From contig UZAN01041128.1 of the NCBI GenBank assembly GCA_900618425.1, positions 1 through 43,809 of the forward strand: DNA of 43,809 bases. The letters run 5' to 3'. The first letter of the stretch is position 1, and each line of letters begins with the position of its first letter. The notes under the pieces are model-generated. The model was not told the DNA's origin. It saw only the letters and a program-made list of their open reading frames with translations, and did no database searches. The position numbers were made by a program, and so were the translations under genes. The stretch comes from Echinostoma caproni. Lineage: Eukaryota > Platyhelminthes > Trematoda > Plagiorchiida > Echinostomatidae. Positions 9,136 through 18,959 of the stretch are shown here, in pieces.

Positions 9136-12100
9136 GTAATAAAGATCTGGGGGATATTTTTCCTGAAAATAATCACAAAAATACAAACCAAAGATGTCAT
9201 GAATCTACTGAGGTTAAAAACAATGTTTTCATTTGCTATCAACATAGGAGAGGTTACTTGAAAAGAAAAAGCATTCGTTTGCAAATAGGATTGTTTTGCA
9301 CTAGTGTAAGCTAAACAGTATTCGAAAAACCATTGATGATCTTTATTTGGCATACAAAATGTATCAGCGTCCATTTTCAAAATACTTCGCATTTAATGAG
9401 TCATTTAAAATCATGAAAAAGAATGATGGGTTGCGTTAATTCAACGAAGTTCAAGAAGGCTTTAGTAGACCACCCTGTAGGAACTTTCCGCAATGTATTC
9501 AATCTAGTTTTCTTTGAAAAAGTACTGCAGTCTTGCATCACTTTTTAGTGTGTGCATTTACATACCTAATAATGATATGCAACACTAAACTTAGTCACAT
9601 GACATCCGACAACAATATGCAATTACTTTATATGACCGCATTATCGCCTAATGAATAACAAGCTCGTGAGAATCTTTTCAGTCATCTATGTTATGGGAAT
9701 TTGCAGAAAATTATCATGAAAAACAACACTACTAATCACATATAATGTCTGATGCCTCCGTCAGCTAAAGGAATTAAAGAAACACAATAAACTGGAATAA
9801 TTCATTACTTTAGTAGGTCTGTGAACGAGATACATGAATAAACAACAGCTTCAGATTTACTCTATTCAAAGTGGAAATAAAATTGAATAACGGAAGCCAA
9901 TATCTACTGCTAAAGAAGAAGTGATGCATGATTTAAATACGTTAGATGATGTGAAGGCTTTGTACGATGAAACACAAACCATCAAATAATAATCACATTT
10001 GCTAATACGATTGTTGTACGTAATTAGATGGTACTTCGCAAAATTACCATGGCCGATTTCCCAGTCTCCAACTTATAAAAAGTTTTTTTGAACTATTGAG
10101 TCAGAATATCGTTCTTCAGTCGCACGCTTGGAAATCCTTACAGTATATCAAGTGGAATAGTCAGTTTCTTACTTCTCGCTATTCTTTGGGAAATCTCTAC
10201 AAACCATTGCGAGAAAGTTTTTAAGGACTAAATAAACATCGAGCTTTCTGGCGAGTAGGGCTTAGGTTGCGTTCCGTTGATAAATTGCAGTTTCGGTATT
10301 TTATCTTGAGTAATGTACTTTCTCATGGAGAAACTCAATACTGATGCATCAGAAGGAACGTGGGAACTTTGCGGTAGTTCTAAATCAGGAAAATTGGCTA
10401 CTCCGTGACATTCAAGACCACATCGTATAACTTGATCGATTTGACATATTACGAGACGAGCGAAATGTGAACCTTCCTAACACAAGTGCCAGAACGGGTA
10501 CTTTCGTCAACAGAAAATCGTTCATCTAACTTTTCAGTTTACTACTGATAAGATTAATTTTGCCAGCTTCATTGTAGACCCGGTTTCCTAGTCAGTTTTA
10601 AAAATAAACTTTTCCCACCATAACTTAGCTTAACCGAAAAACATGGCTTCCATTGCCGATTTATCTATGTTTACTGATGTTGCTAAGTCTTCTACTAGTG
10701 CTCATCGCACCTGTAGCGTTGAATTTTGTTAACCGGTGTGTTGTCCAGTCGGAGCTTTATGCATTTGGACAGACACATTCCCTTTGGCTCTTCGAAATAC
10801 GGTGCCTAAATCGGAAATATATTGAAACTCATGTGTCAAATAAAAGTGGTCATATTGTATGATTTGCCCTAAAGTAGCTCTCTGGTTCACTCAAAAGCTC
10901 CATCCCAAGTACTGAAGTGTTAAATTGTCAATTTATATATATGTATATATATATATCAAAAGGGGAGCTACTCGACTAAATCTAATCCCAAGAAAGGGTC
11001 TTATAAGTACTGATTAATTGCTTGAACATCACCATTGAAAATCTTCACAAGAGTGCTTCTAAACAGGATAAAGTTATTGTCTATTGCTCCAGATTCTATT
11101 AAATTTGCCTAAAATCTTTAATTGTCTACTGTCCATGTATCATTCATTCCGTTTTCATCCTCGTCGAATGAAAGGTCTGGTATGGTCCGTTCTATTTTGC
11201 TTGATTATGCTAATGGTTTCCTTTAACCCGAATACGGCCCGGGGCCTAATGTATTATTGAATTAAACCTCACGCAGTAAGCAATCCATATTCTGCAGTGG
11301 TAAATCCTCCTCCTTGTCAGAGATCAACTCAGGTTTTTCAGAGTGCTATTTTCCATTCCTTGTTTCACTGTAAATAAATAGGCTGTTGATTCTGACAGTT
11401 TCTGGAATCTGTAATGTTGTCTGAACTAAATTTTTAGTTTCTTTACTACCTGAACAATAATACTGAATGCCGGTAAATGTGTGAAGGATCCTTTTGACAA
11501 TAAAACAGACATTCATTAGCCAACTCCTAAATAACCGACCCGAACTTGCTATTGAAAATGTGATCATCCCCAAAGCTGACTCTGTCAAATGTCTTGTAAT
11601 TACCTTGTCACATAACCCCTCTTGGTCATACATGTTGAAAATATTCATATTTGAGTTTTTAGGTTACATTTAACGCCTCCAGAGTTAAAAACTTCGCCGC
11701 TGCCCCCCCCCCCCNGAAATGCAATTCTAAAGTTTATCAATGCCTGTATTCTTCTATACTGTTTGTTCTACTCCCGGTACTACTTCTCGGTCTAACAGAT
11801 AAAGAATTTATTCTCTTTTCCGGGTCCACTAAACATCTTGCCTTTTGCACTAATTTTTCCGGAAATGTTTCGGTTGATTTCATTTTGTGCAAGCACTGTG
11901 ATGTACCAACCTTTGCACCAACCTTGTCAAATGAACCACAGTGCATGCATGTCCACCTCTGTTATTTTGTGACCCTTTGGCGTAATCGTTTCAAACGTAA
12001 GCTTCTTTGTGCCCGTACCACCAAATACCTAAAACAGCATCATCGCTTATCTTGCACGTATTTTAGTAGGGCGAACAACCACCATCACTGACTTGTAAAA

Positions 12101-12500
12101 TCATCGAACACATTGATTTAGTATTACCTCCATTTGTTTCCATCCGTTAAACGTTTGATATGCAGGTTTTTCCTATTTCTGCATCACCCTATTGAGTGTA
12201 ATACTTCACTTGATTTTAGATTTTGATTTTTACTTATATGTTCAATATACACGGCTCAATTATTCAGCATACAACAAAGATTGCAAAACATATGTACTTT
12301 TAAAGTTGTGCCATTTGAAAAGTGTATATGTTGAGTTAAAAGCTTTATTCCATAGTTTGCGTTGCATACACGAGTTTTAAGTCTGCCATTGTATTGTAAC
12401 AGATCCGGCAGAATAGTTATAATGCCCGGGTTTGCACAAACCTGATAGTCGAAACACAAAGTTGATATCTTATTTGAAACGAAGTGTCACCTTACAATAG
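9136..12500. other. Long mostly non-coding stretch
   Basis: Several weak exon-like pieces (after TTTTTAG at 9549, TTTTCAG at about 10530 and TTTTTCAG at about 11340) lack good donors. An ATG in good context at 10643 starts a 29-codon frame (MASIADLSMFTDVAKSS) with no support beyond that. A TA-rich run lies at about 10935-10958 and a C-run with an N at 11703-11715. Nothing is called. Confidence 0.3.
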
Positions 12501-12580
12501 CCTGCATATCAGTACAATCATTTGATTGGACCTCGTATTCACCACCTGTTTGAGTCAAGCCACCCAGTATCTAACTTTTG
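12501..12580 (+). CDS. Candidate coding exon, first of an in-phase pair
   Basis: Acceptor CACCTTACAATAG, donor ACTTTTG then GTAAGG. Starting in phase 0 the frame reads PAYQYNHLIGPRIHHLFESS followed by HPVSNF and two spare bases TG; the other two frames stop. The G that starts the exon at 12683 completes a Trp codon, and the intron between them is only 102 bases. The matching phase, short intron and clean signals make this pair the strongest splice evidence in the window. Product unknown. Confidence 0.55.
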
Positions 12581-12682
12581 GTAAGGGTCAGGCTGAACAG
12601 CGTCTGCTCCGGTCAAACCACAACCGTTTTCATTACCGAACGCTCAACATAACTCCACTAAGTTGAAGTAGGTTGACTATAG

Positions 12683-12809
12683 GCAAGCGTTCACAGCGGA
12701 TCATGTGGCCCGCGCGCAACCTAATATCGACCGTGATAACAAAGAATACATGTGGTTACAACAGACGTGTGTTGAAGTATTGACTAGTACTGTACCAGGA
12801 AGGAACAAG
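12683..12809 (+). CDS. Candidate coding exon, second of an in-phase pair
   Basis: Acceptor GACTATAG and a consensus donor (AACAAG then GTAAGT). One base plus 42 codons; the other frames stop. It reads QAFTADHVARAQPNIDRDNK and then EYMWLQQTCVEVLTSTVPG, ending on a codon boundary. It joins 12501-12580 in phase to give about 69 codons. The sequence looks like an alpha-helical soluble domain; I cannot assign it. The next candidate exon (13305) does not follow directly in phase. Confidence 0.57.
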
Positions 12810-13304
12810 GTAAGTTTGCCTTATACAACGAAGTTGATGAAAACTAACCAGCACAGTAATGTGCAAATGAAAGAAAAGTTCGAGTTATCGCCCGGAAAGC
12901 TATAGTTTATGTAAAACCTTGTTTTGGTACTAAAATTTTATTGTTAGCATAGAGTCAGACTTTGGAGAAGAAAGTAACATCTGCCAAATCTCAAAGGTTG
13001 TCCGAATTTTGCCATGTAGTAGGCTTCACCACAAGATAATCGGGCAGTAGTGGCTTCATTTATTTTGGAGTATTAAAATCGAGTTTTCTTTAAATATTTA
13101 CGTAATTTTGCCTGTGAATCTGAAATAGTTTGTGGTGTGTTTATGCCAAACAAACTGTGTTCTGTGTCAGATAGTTCAGTGTTATGCTTGGGGTTGCAAG
13201 TGACGCATTCGAACGGAACATTCCAAATTACGCACCGAGAATCAGCTGACAATTTCGTAGAAGATGACAAAAGGGAAAACACGCAATAAAGTTGCAATTT
13301 TCAG

Positions 13305-13347
13305 GACAGTCACGCTGAGACAACAGCATTTATGTAAATGGGGAAAG
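13305..13347 (+). CDS. Candidate 43-nt exon
   Basis: Acceptor TTGCAATTTTCAG, donor GGGAAAG then GTAAGA, both strong. One frame is open: one base then TVTLRQQHLCKWGK. After the 12809 exon, which ends on a codon boundary, this frame would not be used and the alternative stops after ten codons. Either another exon lies between (a weak candidate follows TGTGTCAG near 13160) or 13305 belongs to a different transcript. Confidence 0.37.
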
Positions 13348-13985
13348 GTAAGAAAAGGCTAACATAATCTTTCTAAAGAGTGGAGAACGTTACATATAGT
13401 TAACTGCTGTGGAAAAATAAAACGAAAGCATCAATCAAGGCAGCTCGTATGACACTGTTTATATGATGTAGACAATGTGGTAAATGTACTTTATGGATTG
13501 GGAAGTAATTAACTTCCAATCAAAAGGAATTATTAATGCTTGTAGAATGTGAACAAAGATCTGCGAAACAACACAAATTCACAGTTCACTGAATGCTTCA
13601 CTGAACGTTTTCACCTCAATGCGTTGCTGTGTGATGGTATGTTTTGTGGGGACCCGCGTAACAATCGAATTGGCAGTCGCCATTCATGGCGTGGTAATTT
13701 GTATCAAAGGAAAAATACGTTCTTCTTTTCAAAGAAATGACCGGATTCTAGCAAACGAGCAAAAATCGAACTGGGAAGTGATATATTTGCCCCACAATGG
13801 AGCAAAAGCGTTACTCAGCACACCAACACCTCTCGAATCCGATCAAGCGTTAGTTTGTGTCAAGCTGTTCATGTGCTTCGGTGTGCGTTCTAAACGCATG
13901 GCACAACAACGGTTGGGCCGTAGTATGTTGTCTGAACCAGCATCCTGCAATTTGCTAGTTTAGCTGGTCTTGGTCTGACACATCG
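13348..13985. other. Unassigned stretch before the non-LTR element
   Basis: A 114-codon ORF (13619-13963) begins in plain non-coding DNA and has no recognisable domain. Its far end may already be decayed 5' sequence of the retrotransposon that becomes recognisable near 13990. Otherwise nothing seen. Confidence 0.3.
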
Positions 13986-14332
13986 TGCCGCGACACCCTG
14001 GATTTCTATGGAGTCTCTGCGCATTCTCGACACACGCCGATGGTTCCGACTGTTAGCGAGCATAATGAAATACGACACGTAACGAGTCGTAAATTCCATA
14101 CAAGCCTACGTAGCGACCGCGAAATCTGGTGGATTCAATGGCATCAGAAGTGGAACATGCTGTCGCCATGGGAAACTCCCCTGAGCTGTTCCACCTCATC
14201 CGGGTCAGCGGCAGGAAAGCCTTAGGTGTGAGCGAAACGGCTTGCGAAGCCTCAGCGACGCCTTGCACCCTGGGTGGAGCAATTTGAAGCGTAGTTTACC
14301 TGACCAACAGCGTCAGCTTCTCACACAGATAT

Positions 14333-15318
14333 NNNNNNNNNNNNNNNNNNNNNNNNNNNNNNNNNNNNNNNNNNNNNNNNNNNNNNNNNNNNNNNNNNNN
14401 NNNNNNNNNNNNNNNNNNNNNNNNNNNNNNNNNNNNNNNNNNNNNNNNNNNNNNNNNNNNNNNNNNNNNNNNNNNNNNNNNNNNNNNNNNNNNNNNNNNN
14501 NNNNNNNNNNNNNNNNNNNNNNNNNNNNNNNNNNNNNNNNNNNNNNNNNNNNNNNNNNNNNNNNNNNNNNNNNNNNNNNNNNNNNNNNNNNNNNNNNNNN
14601 NNNNNNNNNNNNNNNNNNNNNNNNNNNNNNNNNNNNNNNNNNNNNNNNNNNNNNNNNNNNNNNNNNNNNNNNNNNNNNNNNNNNNNNNNNNNNNNNNNNN
14701 NNNNNNNNNNNNNNNNNNNNNNNNNNNNNNNNNNNNNNNNNNNNNNNNNNNNNNNNNNNNNNNNNNNNNNNNNNNNNNNNNNNNNNNNNNNNNNNNNNNN
14801 NNNNNNNNNNNNNNNNNNNNNNNNNNNNNNNNNNNNNNNNNNNNNNNNNNNNNNNNNNNNNNNNNNNNNNNNNNNNNNNNNNNNNNNNNNNNNNNNNNNN
14901 NNNNNNNNNNNNNNNNNNNNNNNNNNNNNNNNNNNNNNNNNNNNNNNNNNNNNNNNNNNNNNNNNNNNNNNNNNNNNNNNNNNNNNNNNNNNNNNNNNNN
15001 NNNNNNNNNNNNNNNNNNNNNNNNNNNNNNNNNNNNNNNNNNNNNNNNNNNNNNNNNNNNNNNNNNNNNNNNNNNNNNNNNNNNNNNNNNNNNNNNNNNN
15101 NNNNNNNNNNNNNNNNNNNNNNNNNNNNNNNNNNNNNNNNNNNNNNNNNNNNNNNNNNNNNNNNNNNNNNNNNNNNNNNNNNNNNNNNNNNNNNNNNNNN
15201 NNNNNNNNNNNNNNNNNNNNNNNNNNNNNNNNNNNNNNNNNNNNNNNNNNNNNNNNNNNNNNNNNNNNNNNNNNNNNNNNNNNNNNNNNNNNNNNNNNNN
15301 NNNNNNNNNNNNNNNNNN
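14333..15318. other. Assembly gap (986 N)
   Basis: A run of N inside the non-LTR element, between its linker and reverse transcriptase core. The long ORFs that cross it are artefacts of translating N. Confidence 0.99.
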
Positions 15319-15474
15319 AACCACGTTCAATATTATTACTGCTGCCCAAAGCCGTTTCTCCTGCCCAGACCGTGCGTTTAGTCTAGATTCACAGGATCGC
15401 TGTTTACTGCTAGCTATCGTCGTTAGACTTAGCTTATTTGTCCTATCTTACGCGTCATTTTCCTGCAGTTAGCT

Positions 15475-16151
15475 GTGCATTGTTCACAGAGTCCTTAAGC
15501 GCAATTCAAATTTCGTCCTACGTTATATCTGTTATCGTTCCCGTAACACCTACCATAGACCAAATATCATTCTACTCTTAGACCTCCGCGCGGCCGTCGA
15601 CTCTGTTGGTAGGATCACACTATGAAACTGTATTTTAGAAATGGAGTACCTAAAAAGCTACATATCGATCCTCCAAGAGTTGTATCACCATACCTCGGCT
15701 TGGATTAGAGACCAAGGCCAGCTTCTGCCACTCCATGCGGTCCCCATTGGAGTTCTACAAGGCTGTCCTATATTCACATTCCTTTTCAACTTTGTCATAG
15801 AATATGTTCTATACAATGCTTTGTTTGGTTCAGCAAACGATGGAGTCAAACTCCTCCCAGGGAACAGAGTGCTTGACTTGAAATATGCCGATGAAACTGA
15901 CCTGTTGGCGGACAATACACAGGCAGTCCAACACAGTTTGAACCGCTTGGTGATCGAGGTATACAGGTATGGTATGTGCTTTGCCGTCCAAATGCAAAGT
16001 GCTTGTTCAAGATTGGAGAGGGCCTGTGCTTGCACTCACCCTCTGCGGTGAGCAGCTGGAAGCAGTTGAGAGCTTCAAGTACCTCGGGAGCTTGATCGCA
16101 GCTGTTAGTGGTGTTGGGGAGGAGATCACATCACGAATAGCGAAACCTTGA
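15475..16151 (+). pseudogene. Reverse transcriptase domain of the LINE, inactivated
   Basis: RT catalyses target-primed reverse transcription of the element RNA. Visible motifs, in order: motif A with LLDLRAAVDSV (catalytic Asp kept), motif B GVLQGCPIFTFLFN, motif C as YADE instead of YADD, then the thumb region LTCLCGEQ-like TLCGEQLEAVESFKYLGS. There is an in-frame stop before the 136-codon open segment that starts at 15644, a frameshift around 15990 between CFA and SKCKVLVQ, and a TGA at 16149. The second catalytic Asp of motif C is replaced by Glu, so even a repaired frame would be catalytically doubtful. Confidence 0.8.
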
Positions 16152-17222
16152 GTAGCTTTCGCCAACCTGCAATGCCTGTGGCGCCGCCATTAGATCCGAC
16201 TGTCCCTTATGGGAAGGGTGTATATCGCGGTGGTTGGTAGCGATCTAATTTACGTTTGCGAGACCTGACCCCTACTCTTGAGGATGCTGATCGACTTTCT
16301 GTATTTGACCACCGCTGTCTCCGAAGCATTGCTCGTGCCTGGTTGGAACACCAGGTGAGCAATGATGATGTTCGTCGTCGTCTGTTGGGTGTGTATAGTG
16401 GCTCTCTAACATAAATAATCACTCCAACGGCTTGACCACGTATTGTGTATGCCTATTCATGGGCTACCTTTCCGTGCTCTCTTTGCACGTGCCGGGCAAG
16501 GCTGGAAGAAGCGCCGCGGTGGTCAGAGCATGACATGACGTAGAGGTATGAAGAGGCTGACTGCAGCTTTAGCTTCGGTTGGTGCGGTCCGCCTTCCAGC
16601 TTGGGACCCAAGGGATGAGGATTGTCTTTGGTGAGTGACGTTGAGAAATACGACACAGAATAGAAGTCAGCGGCGCAAATACTGTATGATCTGCCTTTTG
16701 AAATCCCGTGCTCCATAGAAAAAGGAAAAACACAAAAAATGTCAAAAAAGGTGTATGGTGGAAGAAACAAACAATTTTTTCGTTATTTAACTTAACTATC
16801 TGATCTCCATTTGGACTGATTTGTATCCCAACGCCCATTGTTTTGTTTTAATTGTTGTTGTTGCGTTGACACCAAGCTTGCTCGCAATCCCGTGGTAAAT
16901 AAATATGTATATACTTCGTGATAGACTGCAGTTTCAGGGGACCATAAATGATGTAAAAGTCTACGATACCCATACTGGAGAACTTGGATTTCAACTCCTC
17001 ATTCGTCGAAACAGAAAATGAGTCGAAAGTAGTTACATCGAGAAACCTCAAGGAATCACAAAGTTGGACTTGTATATCAAAGACAAAATATGAAGTAACA
17101 ATTGGTACATTCTTAGGTGATATTTGTATGACCAAGTCGAAACCTGAGGAAGCCGGTCACGCTCTTATCAACATGCTTAAGATAAAAATATTGAGAATTG
17201 GTTCTCGTAGCTCGGGTGAACT

Positions 17223-17372
17223 GAATTCTATTTCGCCAGTTCGCCGAGCTTGGCAGTTTGTTTGCAAACGTTTCGAAGTGGCCACTTCGCAAGCACTGAT
17301 GATGTCACCTCGGCTGTGATGAAACATTTGCAATCAAATTGCCAAGCTCGGCGAACAGGCGAAATGGAATGC
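17223..17372. repeat. 48-nt imperfect inverted repeat enclosing a hammerhead-like core
   Basis: Arms 17223-17270 and 17325-17372 match as reverse complements at 42 of 48 positions (both contain TTCGCCGAGCTTGGCA). The 54 bases between hold a 16-base palindrome, CGAAGTGG/CCACTTCG at 17274-17289, and the hammerhead-like core CTGATGA...GAAAC. Terminal structures of this kind with hammerhead motifs are known from the LTR-like ends of Penelope-like elements. No Penelope RT or GIY-YIG coding sequence was recognised next to it, so it may be a solo terminus. Confidence 0.75.
17262..17333 (+). ncRNA. Hammerhead ribozyme-like motif (Penelope-type context)
   Basis: CTGATGA at 17296-17302, a spare T, then stem II GTCAC/GTGAT (17304-17308 with 17316-17320, one G-T wobble) closed by a 7-base loop, then GAAA at 17321-17324. 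Stem III would pair TTGCAAACG (17262-17270) with CATTTGCAA (17325-17333) with one mismatch, placing T16.1 at 17271 and the cleavage-site base at 17272. Stem I would use the palindrome at 17274-17289, which leaves almost no loop, and the bases CAAGCA between it and the core are unpaired. The extra T before stem II and the poor stem I make activity uncertain. Confidence 0.45.
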
Positions 17373-18590
17373 TTCAGATCACTTCCATCACTTTACAGAT
17401 ATCAAAGTAGTTGTGAAACCTTGTCTAAGCAAATCCAGCAGTAACAATTTCTGTTCAGTTCCAAAGAAACAGACCAGTATGGTTTACATATAGTGGTTAG
17501 ACGAGACGTCCTGAATGCTCAATTTCGTGGGTAGGCTATAGAAAAGTGTCATGCAATAAGTAAGTGTTTCACGATGTTTCACAGTTTGTGCAGATAGACG
17601 AAAAGGGCATTTTAATAAATATTCAACTGGAATGAGTTAACGTGCGTGCTCTGATGACACGTTGCTCACAGAGATAAAGTCGCTTTTCAACCGAAATTGT
17701 ATAGTGAATTGAAGTCTTTTCTTTAAAGTGCGAGAGTTCAGCAGAATCACGCATAAATTCCCCCTGTGCTTTTCTACTGCGCACGCTCTACCAGCTGAGC
17801 AGCGAGGCCGCCCGGATATCATTGGTATTTCACCTTTGGATTACCCCACTGGTTTTGCTGAAATTTTCACAACTGAATCACAAAACCCTGCCTATTTGTC
17901 TTTCATTGGAAGTTGACGTCTCGATGTAAAGAGTTCATTGAGTTTCATGTATCGCAGTCAAAACTACAGTTATCTCGCTACGACCCCAAGATGCCAATTT
18001 ACAACCACTTCTATCATTCTTTGTGAGAGCAAAGATATATTATTCGTTTCAACCTACACATTGATTGTTTATCAGTTCAGGTACACAAATGGTCACTTGT
18101 GTAAGCCTAGCACTGATTCATTTATCGGAACTTATTAAAGTGCACCAACCACAGCGCTTCAACTTGAAGCCATTGGCACAGTTTCTAGTTACATTTCTGC
18201 CCGTTTATTATAATCAGGAAATGCTTCTGTAATAAACACAGCATTCTGTATTGCAAATAGATTAACAGACCTTGAATGGAATGCGATCAGACATCAGACG
18301 TTTGCGGCGGCCAAGACGATCATTTCTCAAACGCTGGCTATGTTTTCAAACGATGCTCTCTCGAATCCCTTGGACAAGGATGGACTTCGTCACTCAAAAT
18401 CTTTCTATTAATCTGAAACACTGATTGGATTTCCCCTGCACAATCAATGGATCTCCTGATCAACCGATTGAATTAAAAATTTAATTATTTTACCTAATGA
18501 AAGATTTGGTTAATCTTACGTCCATGAATAAGTGAAGTAGCGGCTGGAAATCGATTCATTTAAAACATCGGTCTGCTTACTCTACGTGCT
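17373..18590. other. No gene recognised; tRNA A-box-like fragment on minus strand
   Basis: At about 17780-17815 the minus strand reads GCTCAGCTGGTAGAGCGTGC, an excellent Pol III A-box with a D-stem, but no acceptor stem or B-box at the right distance. It may be a decayed tRNA-derived repeat. The rest is AT-rich non-coding. Confidence 0.35.
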
Positions 18591-18950
18591 GTGGCTTCAC
18601 CAATAAACTGTTTGTTTCCCTTTGTGATGAAGGGTGCCTTTTTTGCGTTAAACAACAACACCACAAATCTTTTCGCTTTTTTGTTCCTATTTCGATTTGA
18701 TAAATCGTGCTCTTACTTGAGCTGCGACGAAGTTTGTGGCAAGCTCTTCCTAATTTCTAGTGAATACCAGGTTAGTGCTCTGCACAAGAAGAACACAGGT
18801 TTGAATGATGCAGCAATTTCCTTTATTTCAGCATTATCTAACAGAACCCTGGCTGAGATATCTCTTAGAAAACTCCTAATGAAACTCTTCGCTTATCGGA
18901 TAACTCAGGCATTGGAGGTTGAGCAGCAATATGCTTCTGTTCGAGAATGA
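18591..18950 (+). CDS. Open frame or small spliced segment, doubtful
   Basis: The plus strand is open for 119 codons to a TGA but starts at GTG with no ATG in good context. Inside it are CAG then GTTAGT at 18774 and CTTTATTTCAG ending about 18833, a plausible 61-base intron. Splicing would join SCDEVCGKLFLISSEYQ to HYLTEPWLRYLLENS and a TAA. The unspliced frame instead ends LLMKLFAYRITQALEVEQQ. I cannot decide between these or noise; no domain seen. Confidence 0.22.
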   Translation: MASPINCLFPFVMKGAFFALNNNTTNLFAFLFLFRFDKSCSYLSCDEVCGKLFLISSEYQVSALHKKNTGLNDAAISFISALSNRTLAEISLRKLLMKLFAYRITQALEVEQQYASVRE

Positions 18951-18959
18951 GAAAGAGAT

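Larger units (their letters stand above)
13990..16725 (+). mobile_element. Decayed non-LTR retrotransposon (LINE), contains assembly gap
   Basis: Plus-strand ORF2-type sequence in several frames. The inter-domain linker (about 14040-14332) has SEHNE, SLRSDREIWW, then after a frameshift NSPELFHLIRVSGRKALGVS. A 986-base gap follows. The RT core (about 15475-16150) has LLDLRAAVDSVGR, GVLQGCP..LFNFVIE, KYADE and KCKVLVQDW..TLCGEQLE. The C-terminal stretch (16150-16700) has LWRRH, GRVYIAVVG, RALFARAGQGWKK-like codons and RLPAWDPRDED. No endonuclease domain was seen. Several stops and frameshifts and the changed YADD motif indicate a dead copy. Clade (RTE/CR1-like) cannot be fixed by eye. Confidence 0.8.

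Noticed and set aside
8931..9392. 153-codon minus-strand ORF as the main gene
   Set aside because: The plus-strand exon has a phase-matched neighbour at 7377 and a more protein-like sequence; the minus frame is kept only as a finding.
10653..10862. Secreted protein with a signal peptide
   Set aside because: The hydrophobic start is preceded by TTG and not ATG, and there is no splice or promoter support.
13619..13963. 114-codon ORF as a gene
   Set aside because: No domain, no splice context, and its end overlaps the decayed LINE.
14242..15381. Three long ORFs (342-379 codons)
   Set aside because: They consist almost entirely of translated N from the assembly gap.
17780..17822. Functional tRNA gene on the minus strand
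   Set aside because: The A-box and D-stem are good, but acceptor stem, anticodon stem and B-box cannot be formed.
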